Both the position numbers and the translations under genes were made by a program. Positions 1 to 6,660 of a DNA stretch of 12,212 nucleotides are shown piece after piece. Numbering within the stretch: the first letter of the stretch is position 1; every line of letters begins with the position of its first letter. The DNA lies in NCBI GenBank assembly GCA_029935695.1, contig JAOZJV010000043.1:1-12212 (forward strand), given 5' to 3'. Below the pieces are notes generated by a model. That model saw only the letters and a list, made by a program, of their open reading frames with translations. It did no database searches and was not told the DNA's origin. The DNA comes from Candidatus Krumholzibacteriia bacterium (lineage in GTDB: Bacteria; Krumholzibacteriota; Krumholzibacteriia; LZORAL124-64-63).

Positions 1-161
1 GCTGGCAAAGAGATGACCTTGACACCAAGACAGCGCAAGGCGTTTTCATATTGGAGGTGTTGTTCATGTGCTCTTGCCAGGTCAATTTCCTCACGCAAAA
101 GATGAGTCAATTCACATTGATTAATTGATGGAGCAACCTGACGGGTTATCGCAATTTTCAT
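1..161 (-). CDS. N-terminal fragment of a dimethylarginine dimethylaminohydrolase-like protein
   Basis: The 53 complete codons visible begin MKIAITRQVAPSINQCELTH and continue with IDLARAHEQHLQYENALRCL and GVKVISLPA. This pattern (ITR-V-PSI--CELTH, IDL--A--QH--Y--AL--LGV-V--LP) is recalled from the N-terminus of the DDAH/arginine deiminase-like amidinotransferase family, which hydrolyses N-methylated arginines to citrulline. The catalytic His and Cys lie in the missing C-terminal part, so activity cannot be judged. The ATG at 159-161 is preceded by an AGGAAA/GAGG purine stretch. The gene lies 33 bp after the stop of the Tat-signal glycoside-hydrolase-like gene on the same strand, so the two are probably co-transcribed. 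The family call rests on motif memory over a short stretch. The 3' end is cut by the window edge. Confidence 0.72.
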   Translation of the reverse strand, partial: MKIAITRQVAPSINQCELTHLLREEIDLARAHEQHLQYENALRCLGVKVISLP

Positions 162-194
162 GGCCTCGGTATTTCCTTTGGTTTGAAACAAGAC

Positions 195-1232
195 TCAGGA
201 CTTTAAATGGCGCACACCACCAAAAAGAGAAATACCCCTGGCACCGCCTTCGAGCGCAGCAACAACTGCTTGTTCGAACTTACCTTCGTCTTTGAATGAT
301 GACAAAAACAACCCGGCATAAAGTGGACGACCAGCAGGAAGTGACTGCACTCCCTCTTGAACGCTGGCTTTTATCCAGGCAATGTCCTCTTCATAAAAAT
401 TTTGGTAAACCATGGGCAATACTGCATCCAGATTCCACTTGGACCAATCCTGTCGAACCAGGCGACGGGCAATAGTCGGAGAAGGGAAAACGGCAGCGGT
501 GATCATTTTGTTCTGATCCCTGATCGTTTTCGACAACTGGTTGACAAGAGTGGTAATGGAGTTCCAGCGATAATGTCGCCATGATTCATCTTGAGTGGGA
601 TCGGCAATGTCCTCGATATCCTGGCCGGCAAGGGACTTAAACTGATCACGGCAGGCTTCACAATAACAATAATCAAACGCAGGCAGCTCTTCGTTCTGGA
701 CCAGGCCATATTTTTCCCAAAGAGCACGCGGTAATATTACATCGGGATAGCGAATGTAATCCAGATGGACTCCGGTCAATCCTTCGGCGGCTGCAATTCG
801 GGAAAATTCCTCGATAAGATATTGCCTGACCTCGGGCCGGGAAGGACACAGGAAATGGTAATACGGAACATAAGGCGGGTTGTCGCTGGCAGAAACACCA
901 TTGCGGTTTACTACAAACCATTGCGGATGATTGGTCAGTAATTCCGCCCCACCACGACACATGGTCCAGGTCCAGGCATGAACCTGCAACCCTTCGGCGG
1001 CGGCCAGCCGGCAAGCCTCTTCTGTTGCTCCACCGAGAAGCAGTGAACTGACTCCGGCCTCCCTGAAATCGGCAAATCTACGCTGCCAGACAGATCTTTT
1101 TTCATCCTCAAGAACACGGGTCCAGGCCCAATGGTGAAGTCCGGGCCCGCTATTGGCAGCCAGTAATCGACCAACTGAACCAAGAGCCAGAGAGCCTGAG
1201 CCCAGCAATTGCAGAAATGCGCGCCGCTTCAA
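195..1232 (-). CDS. Tat-exported glycoside hydrolase-like (GHL10-type) protein
   Basis: This 345-residue protein starts with a twin-arginine signal: MKRRAFLQ, then a hydrophobic, Gly/Ala-rich stretch to about residue 26 (LLAAN). It is therefore probably exported folded. The body looks like a TIM barrel of the glycoside-hydrolase-like 10 / DUF187 group. The strand motif GVHLDYIRYPD (about 154-164) places D158, R161 and D164 at the expected active-site end. WFVVNRNG (about 105-112) and VLPMVYQNFYEED (about 271-283) also fit this group. A CYCEAC motif (C189, C191, C194) suggests a small metal site or disulfide. Substrate is unknown; family members are usually thought to act on polysaccharides or peptidoglycan-like glycans. 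The start is TTG (1230-1232), chosen because AAGGAGA lies 10 nt upstream and the Tat motif begins immediately. The DDAH-like gene follows 33 bp downstream. Confidence 0.75.
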   Translation of the reverse strand: MKRRAFLQLLGSGSLALGSVGRLLAANSGPGLHHWAWTRVLEDEKRSVWQRRFADFREAGVSSLLLGGATEEACRLAAAEGLQVHAWTWTMCRGGAELLTNHPQWFVVNRNGVSASDNPPYVPYYHFLCPSRPEVRQYLIEEFSRIAAAEGLTGVHLDYIRYPDVILPRALWEKYGLVQNEELPAFDYCYCEACRDQFKSLAGQDIEDIADPTQDESWRHYRWNSITTLVNQLSKTIRDQNKMITAAVFPSPTIARRLVRQDWSKWNLDAVLPMVYQNFYEEDIAWIKASVQEGVQSLPAGRPLYAGLFLSSFKDEGKFEQAVVAALEGGARGISLFGGVRHLKS

Positions 1233-1357
1233 AACCAGACTGTCTCCTTGTCAGTATTCGTGGCAATGACCATAAGCTGATTCCATTTTACCGTATTGCC
1301 CGTTCCGTTTCAATTCATCCTGGTATCAAAGAGCGAGCAGTTTCACCGATGCCGATA

Positions 1358-2746
1358 TCAAACCGAATTGAACTGCCGGACCGCCCACTCATCGAGCAAA
1401 CGATTGACCTGCCCCACCAGATACAGCGGCAAAGAAATAAAAGAAAAAGTCATTGTTTCTTTTTGGGCAATTGAAGACTGGGCCTCAAAGCAGGACGGAG
1501 GCAAACTGCAGAATCTGACCGCAACAGGAGCTTTTTTTTCTGACACAAAAACCTGGAGAGATTTCAGGGATCCGGTTTTGCCTGCTTTAACTTCCACTGG
1601 GACGACTCGGCCTTCATGGGAAATAAGATAATCAACTTCAGCCTGAGAATTCCTTTGTTCTCTGTTCCAATAATAGAGTTCCGGTTTTTGGTAACTCTTT
1701 TGCCGGTAAAGCAGATGTTGGCCGATGAATTGTTCAGCAACCGCACCATTGTTGATCAACAGGATATCTGATTCCATTTGAAAACCCGACAGGCTCAAAC
1801 CAAGAGATGATGTCATCAGACCCACGTCAAGAAACAATGGCTTGAAATCCTTGTCCTTGGTTTCGGCTCCAAGAGGAATTCCGTTGCCGGCACTGTGTCT
1901 AACGGAATACAGCACCCGTGCCAATTCCAGGAGGTCCAAATTGTTTGCCAGATCCCTGGCCTTTTCATCTCTGTCAATATTGACATATTTCAGTTTTTTC
2001 CCAACCAGAGCGGGCAGTCGCTGAAAAACTTTCCGCAATAACAAAGGATTGATTTTTTTGCGATATTTACTGAAATCATCTTCATAGGTCTGGAGAATAC
2101 TTGCGTGCTCTTTCAACGTTGCCGAAATATTTTCGTTTTCAACATACCTGTTTATGGCTGCTGGCATTCCTCCAATAATCCAGAACAACTGAACAAAAAA
2201 CATAAGGTTGTTATGAATGGAAGCTGGTATTGAGTCGTGTAAAGAGAATTCACTTAAATATGTGGATAGTTTGTTTTCCCCAAGAGCTTCCAGAAACTCA
2301 CTGATGTCGAAGGGCCCCAGATGCAGGTATTCAATTCTGCCAACGGGCATGGAAAATGAATGTTCCGCCAATAAAAATTCAAGTAATGATCCTGCAGCGA
2401 TGAGATGGATGTCGGGTCGGTCTTCATAAAAATAGCGCATCAGGGGCAGCATATGGGGAACGGCCTGGATCTCATCCAAAAAAATGAGTGTTTTGCCGGG
2501 GATAATATCGATGCCGGTTTCGATTTCGAGAAGCTTTAAACACTTGTCAATATTTCTATCTTCAAATAATTGCCCTATTTCCGGAGTTTTATCCAAGTTG
2601 ATTTCAATAAAATTCTCAAAGTGATTTTGGGCAAAATCCCGTATCAACCAAGTTTTACCAACTTGCCTTGCACCTCGAATAATGAGGGGTTTGCGATTGG
2701 TTTCATCTTTCCATTGGATGAGATCTGCTGTTGCTTTGCGTTCCAT
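1358..2746 (-). CDS. AAA ATPase with C-terminal DUF4143 (PD-(D/E)xK-like) domain
   Basis: This 462-residue protein is a member of the ATPase-AAA_14/DUF4143 family. The N-terminal ATPase shows Walker A GARQVGKT (25-32), Walker B LIFLDEIQ (87-94) and a sensor-like AAGS (117-120). A helical and winged-helix-like middle follows. The C-terminal part carries AEVDYLI (D372) and VPVEVKAG (E385, K387), which is the D-x12-E-x-K pattern of PD-(D/E)xK nuclease folds. An acidic helix (AVAEQFIG) lies upstream, as in that fold. These proteins are widespread in bacteria and archaea, often at strain-variable loci, and their biological role is not settled; roles in DNA handling or defence have been guessed. 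The ATG at 2744-2746 is preceded by CGAGGGC. Base composition looks more AT-rich than the NifX/MinD operon. No partner gene is obvious, so it appears to stand alone. Confidence 0.88.
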   Translation of the reverse strand: MERKATADLIQWKDETNRKPLIIRGARQVGKTWLIRDFAQNHFENFIEINLDKTPEIGQLFEDRNIDKCLKLLEIETGIDIIPGKTLIFLDEIQAVPHMLPLMRYFYEDRPDIHLIAAGSLLEFLLAEHSFSMPVGRIEYLHLGPFDISEFLEALGENKLSTYLSEFSLHDSIPASIHNNLMFFVQLFWIIGGMPAAINRYVENENISATLKEHASILQTYEDDFSKYRKKINPLLLRKVFQRLPALVGKKLKYVNIDRDEKARDLANNLDLLELARVLYSVRHSAGNGIPLGAETKDKDFKPLFLDVGLMTSSLGLSLSGFQMESDILLINNGAVAEQFIGQHLLYRQKSYQKPELYYWNREQRNSQAEVDYLISHEGRVVPVEVKAGKTGSLKSLQVFVSEKKAPVAVRFCSLPPSCFEAQSSIAQKETMTFSFISLPLYLVGQVNRLLDEWAVRQFNSV

Positions 2747-2798
2747 GGTTTGCCCTCGTTGAAAATCTCAAACCCCAGAGTGGCTGAAATACGGCGTT

Positions 2799-2826
2799 AT
2801 AATAGCCGAAAATGGATAAAATACAA
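2799..2826 (-). promoter_or_regulatory. Candidate sigma70-type promoter for the AAA ATPase gene
   Basis: On the minus strand TTGTAT (2821-2826) is followed after 16 bp by TATTAT (2799-2804, 5 of 6 matches to the -10 consensus). An alternative TATAAC overlaps it. This is in the 88-bp gap between the U32 gene stop and the ATPase start, about 50 bp upstream of the ATG. The -10 sits inside a small inverted repeat (CGGC ... GCCG, 2792-2808) that could be an operator or part of a weak hairpin after the U32 gene. The match is by eye only. Confidence 0.35.
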
Positions 2827-2834
2827 GGGTAAAA

Positions 2835-5084
2835 TTACAAGCCCTGGCTATACTGCGCATTTGTAGATACGGTAATCAACTTGCTCAATTGCTGCCGTGC
2901 CTGCTCATCACCGTTCAAAAAGTTCTCAAAGTGCATGACCAACTCTGCTTTATCATGTTCCGCTTTAGAGCCTGCCCCGATATTGGTCAAATCGATAAGG
3001 AACTCATCAAACTGATCAGCCAGCTCATTGACGATGTCGAAGTTCAGAAACTGCTCGTGGTTGTAGATGCTGGGATAGCCGCCCTTCTGCTTATCAATGG
3101 CAAAAGAAACCCCCTTCACATTTGTAATGGTGGTGGCCTTTTCACAAGTGAGCATACAACCATCATCGATGCCTGGTTTTGTACAACCCACCGTTTGCTG
3201 GAAGAAACATTGACGGCTGGTCATCATCAGAATCGGATGATAAATGCTGTACAGCATTTTGAAGTTTTCCGGGCGTGCAATTTTTTCGATCTGGCTGCGA
3301 TTAATTTCGTTAGAGATAAAGGCACCGGCACAGTTCAACTCTTCTTTTAAAGTTAACAGTGCGTATGAATTGGTCGTGTTTAAGAACGGACCTGCGATCC
3401 ACTCGACACCCATTTCAAACGCTTTGTAGGCAACACCGGTATTGTTGCTGACGATACGAGCCGGGCTGACTTGCTGGAGTAGTCGCACAGACTCGTCGTA
3501 ATCTTTACCAATTAATACGGCAGGAAACCACGGAATCAAGCGCGGGTTGCGCCGAAAAATATCAATGTGCTTGTCGCAATTTTTTTCCCAGCTTTCTGGC
3601 AACTTGAAATATATATCGGCGTCCGTTAAGTCACATAAATGCATGTCTTTTTCATCGGCAATCAATATCGACATGGTAGGTTTGCCAACCATTATTTTAT
3701 GGCTCTGCAACGGCGCCACTTCAACCTGTGGAATCATTTCTACAAAATTATTGAGTAACAAGGTTGCTTGATTTTTTAAGACTTTCAGCTCTTTAAACGG
3801 AAGGCTTAAACCACTGCCCAAACCACTGCAATCCAAAGAGTCGATCATGTAATCGATGGTGGCGAAATTCTTAAAACGCCTCTCCAGTGTCACCTGGTCA
3901 ATCGTTGGCTGAGTGGCGGGACTAAGGTGCGATTCAGTTTGCACGGTGAAGGATTTTTCGTTATCACCAACGGTCATGGTTAAACACAAAGGTTCGTTCA
4001 GCTGTCCCGTAAAAACTAAAGCCAACGGCCTTTTATCAAAGCTAAGGTCTTTGATTTTTTCAGCCAGTTCAGCGCCCAGGTCCAACCTCTGGGCGTAAAG
4101 CTCTTCTCTCGCTTCCTGGGCTTGCACCTCAGTAGTCGCATTACTGATATCAACGGCATGCTGCACACTGTGACCACGAGGATTGTCGATAAACATATCC
4201 CTGGTGAGGTTGCCGATTAAAAACGAGTTGGTAAAGTCACGGTTAAAAACGCGGTGTAAGTTGGAATCGTCTTTTAAAATTTTACCTGTCTTAACAAAGT
4301 GATCGATCTGCTTTCGCCATGTGTCGATCACGGTGTAAACATAGTGCGCACCCTTGATACGGCCTTCAACTTTCAATGAATCCACTTGTGCATCGACCAA
4401 TTGTGGAAGATCAAAATAGGCTGAATTGTCTTTCAAATTGAGAGGAAACAGGTTCCCTTCGGCAGTAATTTCATATTCATCCCGACACGCCTGGCTGCAA
4501 CGGCCACGATTGCCAGATCGCCCCACACTGACCGAACTGGAATAGCACTGGCCAGAAAATGCAACGCACAAAGAGCCATGCACGAAGACTTCGGTCAGGA
4601 CGTTATGCTCATGCGCCAGGGCAGTCATTGTTTTGATTTCGCTGATATTTAACTCGCGCGATAAATTGACGCGAGATGCGCCAATTTTTGCCAGGAACAG
4701 AATCTGCCCTTCGTTAACAATCGTCATTTGCGTTGAGGCGTGAATATCGAGGGTCGGGAAATGCTTCTTAACTAAATTGAACACACCCAAGTCCTGAACA
4801 ATGATGCCGTCGATACCGGAATTAACCAGCTTGTTCAACAGTTTGATCATCATCGGTATTTCATGCTCAAGAATGACCACATTCAATGTCAAAAATATTT
4901 CACAGTCGTATTTGTGCGCTAAGCGTAAGATGCCTGTTAAGTCTTCAAATGAAAGATTGGTGGCGCGATTACGGGCATTGAAAGTAGCTAAGCCACAATA
5001 GATAGCATTGGCACCGGCAACAACGGCCGCTTTAACGGCTTCGACATCCCCACCGGGTGCTAATAGTTCGATTTTTCTGCTCAT
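2835..5084 (-). CDS. U32-family (collagenase-like) two-module protein, probable Fe-S enzyme
   Basis: This 749-residue protein belongs to the peptidase U32 family, whose studied members (RlhA, TrhP, UbiU/UbiV) are not proteases but act in RNA or quinone hydroxylation using prephenate and/or a 4Fe-4S cluster. The first module (1-300) has IELLAPGGDVEAVKAA at the start, NAIYCGL, HASTQMT and SLKVEGR (237-242). It also has the cysteine set C173, C180, C196 and C200 within FVHGSLCVAFSGQC and GRSGNRGRCSQAC, which fits the cluster-binding tetrad of the family. The second module (about 465-749) has a barrel-like pattern (SNNTGVAYKAFEMGVEWIAG, then a GPFLNTTNSYALL motif) and its own tetrad C626, C634, C643 and C647. 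It is longer than RlhA (about 650 residues). The ATG at 5082-5084 has only a weak upstream GTGAG. Composition is AT-rich relative to the right half. The exact substrate is unknown. Confidence 0.85.
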   Translation of the reverse strand: MSRKIELLAPGGDVEAVKAAVVAGANAIYCGLATFNARNRATNLSFEDLTGILRLAHKYDCEIFLTLNVVILEHEIPMMIKLLNKLVNSGIDGIIVQDLGVFNLVKKHFPTLDIHASTQMTIVNEGQILFLAKIGASRVNLSRELNISEIKTMTALAHEHNVLTEVFVHGSLCVAFSGQCYSSSVSVGRSGNRGRCSQACRDEYEITAEGNLFPLNLKDNSAYFDLPQLVDAQVDSLKVEGRIKGAHYVYTVIDTWRKQIDHFVKTGKILKDDSNLHRVFNRDFTNSFLIGNLTRDMFIDNPRGHSVQHAVDISNATTEVQAQEAREELYAQRLDLGAELAEKIKDLSFDKRPLALVFTGQLNEPLCLTMTVGDNEKSFTVQTESHLSPATQPTIDQVTLERRFKNFATIDYMIDSLDCSGLGSGLSLPFKELKVLKNQATLLLNNFVEMIPQVEVAPLQSHKIMVGKPTMSILIADEKDMHLCDLTDADIYFKLPESWEKNCDKHIDIFRRNPRLIPWFPAVLIGKDYDESVRLLQQVSPARIVSNNTGVAYKAFEMGVEWIAGPFLNTTNSYALLTLKEELNCAGAFISNEINRSQIEKIARPENFKMLYSIYHPILMMTSRQCFFQQTVGCTKPGIDDGCMLTCEKATTITNVKGVSFAIDKQKGGYPSIYNHEQFLNFDIVNELADQFDEFLIDLTNIGAGSKAEHDKAELVMHFENFLNGDEQARQQLSKLITVSTNAQYSQGL

Positions 5085-5133
5085 GTGGCGAACTCACTTA
5101 ATTCTTAGCAGTAACATGGCAGGTGGGTTTAGC

Positions 5134-5176
5134 GCGGAATTTTACCGGAACCAAAGAGTCATGCGGTAAATTTACC
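5134..5176. repeat. Palindrome with degenerate second copy upstream of the U32 gene
   Basis: GGTAAATTTACC at 5165-5176 is a perfect 12-bp palindrome. On the minus strand it extends to GGTAAATTTACCGC. A degenerate copy, GGTAAAATTCCGC, lies about 30 bp closer to the U32 start (5134-5146). Two similar elements about three helical turns apart, 50-92 bp upstream of the ATG, could be an operator pair. I see no clear promoter around them. The rest of the 238-bp gap (5085-5322) holds no gene that I can support, only the inverted repeat at 5252-5280. Confidence 0.35.
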
Positions 5177-5251
5177 TAAAAATTGGACAATCTAAAAGTA
5201 AAGCTTTCTCGCAGAATGAAGTTATGATTGGACGATGAGTCGATTTGTACG

Positions 5252-5280
5252 AGATGACCCATCTATTGGACAGGTCATCT
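5252..5280 (-). terminator. 8-bp inverted repeat downstream of the cupin gene, possible terminator
   Basis: AGATGACC (5252-5259) pairs perfectly with GGTCATCT (5273-5280) across a 13-nt loop. It begins about 43 bp after the cupin stop codon, which is a plausible place for a transcript end. In the cupin direction no T-run follows the stem, so it does not fit a classic Rho-independent terminator. It could instead be an RNA-stabilising hairpin. Confidence 0.3.
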
Positions 5281-5322
5281 GCAAAAATTAGCTTTCATTT
5301 CCCCTATTTTCCCAAACCAGAC

Positions 5323-5640
5323 CTACAACTCCCAAATTACCAAAAGAACAGCTCCGGTGGCAGACCAAAACGGCCCATGATCGGTGTGCTCGGTAATCAA
5401 ATGGTAATGGCCAGCCCGATATACCTTACCCTTTACCTCATATTCCCCCTCCAAAAGGTAGTGATGTTCAGCCACGATGTGCGAATGTTCATCCATGGAA
5501 AACCCGGACGGAAGCTTCAAAAGCATGGTCAAGGGATTACCCGAAGAATCCTTGCGTAAAATTTTACACATTGTTCCGTCAGGGTAATTTTCTGCCTGCT
5601 CCCAGGAAAGATCAGCTGAGTTGATTGATTTCTCGCTCAT
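5323..5640 (-). CDS. Small single-domain cupin protein
   Basis: This 105-residue protein is essentially one cupin barrel. The first motif (about 46-68), GFSMDEHSHIVAEHHYLLEG, has H52, H54, H59, H60 and E64 as candidate metal ligands. The second motif (about 77-90) has GHYHLITEHTDHGP with H78, H80 and H88. The fold suggests a metal-binding sensor or small enzyme, similar in pattern to ChrR-like cupins; the ligand and reaction are unknown. The ATG at 5638-5640 is chosen over a start 30 bp further upstream because AAGGAGG lies 7 nt before it. The gene is transcribed divergently from the DUF134/NifX/MinD operon, and a shared palindrome overlaps its candidate promoter. It may therefore be co-regulated with that operon. 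Confidence 0.78.
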   Translation of the reverse strand: MSEKSINSADLSWEQAENYPDGTMCKILRKDSSGNPLTMLLKLPSGFSMDEHSHIVAEHHYLLEGEYEVKGKVYRAGHYHLITEHTDHGPFWSATGAVLLVIWEL

Positions 5641-5686
5641 TGCAGTGCCTCCTTGTGTTACCACGGCCATGACAAAACCAGCTCAC

Positions 5687-5708
5687 GTTGTGCCCATATG
5701 TGCATAAC
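5687..5708. promoter_or_regulatory. Candidate operator, 22-bp palindrome copy 1
   Basis: The left half is GTTGTGCCCAT and the right half ATGTGCATAAC; 9 of the 11 symmetric positions pair. It matches the second copy (5810-5831) at 18 of 22 positions. Both fit the ideal core GCACATATGTGC. It overlaps the 3' end of the candidate cupin -10 box (5706-5711) and covers the expected start site, a layout typical of repression. The divergent gene encodes DUF134, which has a helix-turn-helix and is the obvious candidate binder. It does not match the FNR or CRP consensus. Confidence 0.6.
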
Positions 5709-5734
5709 ATAAACTATTTGGACAGCTACCGCAA
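5706..5734 (-). promoter_or_regulatory. Candidate promoter of the cupin gene
   Basis: On the minus strand TTGCGG (5729-5734) is followed after exactly 17 bp by TATGTT (5706-5711). The hexamers match consensus at 3 and 4 of 6 positions, so this is a modest call. It gains weight from the palindrome copy 1 overlapping the -10. The predicted start near 5699 leaves a leader of about 60 nt before the strong AAGGAGG site. Confidence 0.3.
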
Positions 5735-5752
5735 GATATCCAGGTAGACGAA

Positions 5753-5780
5753 TTGAGTAATTCCACGGTAAATTTTTTAT
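5753..5780 (+). promoter_or_regulatory. Weak candidate promoter of the DUF134/NifX/MinD operon
   Basis: TTGAGT (5753-5758) is followed after 16 bp by TTTTAT (5775-5780), each matching 4 of 6 consensus bases. The expected start near 5788 would place palindrome copy 2 (5810-5831) in the early transcribed region, where a bound protein could block elongation. I looked for a sigma54 -24/-12 pair here and did not find GG and GC at the required spacing. A true promoter elsewhere in 5710-5850 is possible. Confidence 0.2.
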
Positions 5781-5809
5781 ATCGTCTCTGGGAGGAAAAA
5801 AGTATTGCA

Positions 5810-5831
5810 GTTTTGCACATAGGTGCTTAAC
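5810..5831. promoter_or_regulatory. Candidate operator, 22-bp palindrome copy 2
   Basis: The left half is GTTTTGCACAT and the right half AGGTGCTTAAC; 8 of 11 symmetric positions pair. The inner GCAC-ATAG-GTGC is exact. It lies 30 bp before the DUF134 ATG and 123 bp centre to centre from copy 1, close to 12 helical turns, so a looped complex is conceivable. The position suggests autoregulation of the operon. Confidence 0.55.
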
Positions 5832-5861
5832 TTTGGTTTTAGAATGAAAGGATCGAGCTTC

Positions 5862-6317
5862 ATGCCACGACCACAAAAAAAACGCATTGTTTATCGACCA
5901 CCGGTCCATACGAGATTCAAGCCGACTGGAGTACGGTCCAGTTTTCTGGAAATCCTGCCCTTAACTCTCGATGAGCTCGAAGCGATCCGTCTGGCGGATT
6001 ACGAGGGCCTTGATCATGCCGACTCTGCGCTGGAAATGGAAATATCCCGTTCGACTTTTTCCCGTCTTGTGGAACGAGCCCGGTGCAAGGTGGCAGAGTT
6101 TCTTATTGAAGGCAGGCATCTGCAGATCGAAGGGGGAGAGATCCATTTTCAAAGCAACGTGATGCGCTGTGGCGATTGCGGACACCATTTGACCATCAAT
6201 TTTGAATCGGATCAGACGACGTGCCCTTCCTGCGGCTCGTCGAATCTGATTGACCTGGCAGGCGGCTTTGGCCACGGACGCTGCTGCCGCCGCCATCACA
6301 ATAACCGACGGAGGTAG
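5862..6317 (+). CDS. DUF134 (UPF0251) helix-turn-helix regulator with zinc ribbon
   Basis: This 151-residue protein opens with MPRPQKKR, the hallmark of DUF134. The segment LTLDELEAIRLADYEGLDHA (35-54) leads into a sigma-region-4-like helix-turn-helix, SALEMEISRSTFSRLVERAR (about 55-74), and ends with the conserved LQIEGGE. A C-terminal zinc ribbon follows (C103, C106, C121, C124). A Cys/His/Arg-rich tail (GHGRCCRRHHNNRRR) could add metal binding. DUF134 genes are repeatedly found beside NifX-like and ferredoxin-MinD genes and are presumed to regulate them; metal or cluster sensing through the ribbon is my inference. An upstream in-frame GTG at 5823 was not chosen because the family start is at this ATG, with AAAGGA 9 nt before it. 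It is the first gene of the operon and lies 30 bp after palindrome copy 2. Confidence 0.9.
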   Translation: MPRPQKKRIVYRPPVHTRFKPTGVRSSFLEILPLTLDELEAIRLADYEGLDHADSALEMEISRSTFSRLVERARCKVAEFLIEGRHLQIEGGEIHFQSNVMRCGDCGHHLTINFESDQTTCPSCGSSNLIDLAGGFGHGRCCRRHHNNRRR

Positions 6318-6321
6318 CATC

Positions 6322-6624
6322 ATGGCTGGTGGAGACAGACGAGGGCCCAGGGGAATGGGACCCATGACAGGACGAGGGATGGGATATTGCGCCGGAAATG
6401 ACAGGCTTGGTTTTGGCCGACGCGGCGGCAGTGGATTTGGTGGTGGATTTGGGCAAGGTTTCGGTCGTGGCTACAGAAGGGGCTGGACCGATTTTCACCC
6501 CCAGGAAACACGCAGACCGGAGTACTCGGATTCGATCAACGAATTGGTTGAAGAAGCAGCCTTACTTCGAGATCGCCTTGCGGTACTTGAAGAGCGTTTG
6601 GCCAACCAGAAGAACAAAGACTGA
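6322..6624 (+). CDS. DUF5320 Gly/Arg-rich small protein
   Basis: This 100-residue protein starts MAGGDRRGPRGMGPMTGRG, then GYCAGND, which is the typical DUF5320 N-terminus. A Gly/Phe/Arg-rich low-complexity segment spans about 30-57 (repeated GFG, GRG and GGG units). The C-terminal third (about 70-98) is an acidic/leucine helix, SINELVEEAALLRDRLAVLE, that looks like a short coiled coil and so suggests oligomerisation. The single Cys in GYCAG is conserved in the family as I recall it. The function is not known. Its recurrent position beside DUF134, NifX and MinD genes suggests a structural or metal-handling role. GGAGG lies about 8 nt upstream of the ATG, and only 4 nt separate it from the DUF134 stop. 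Confidence 0.85.
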   Translation: MAGGDRRGPRGMGPMTGRGMGYCAGNDRLGFGRRGGSGFGGGFGQGFGRGYRRGWTDFHPQETRRPEYSDSINELVEEAALLRDRLAVLEERLANQKNKD

Positions 6625-6660
6625 GCCGGCCGAAGCGGTTGTAAAAAGACAGGAGACATC

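Noticed and set aside
5641..5670. Upstream ATG giving the cupin ten extra residues
   Set aside because: The extra codons translate the AAGGAGG ribosome binding site itself, and the downstream ATG has ideal spacing to it.
5790..5818. Possible sigma54 promoter (GGGAGG ... TTGCA) upstream of DUF134, expected because Desulfovibrio orp genes are sigma54-dependent
   Set aside because: No GG and GC pair has the required 10-bp separation.
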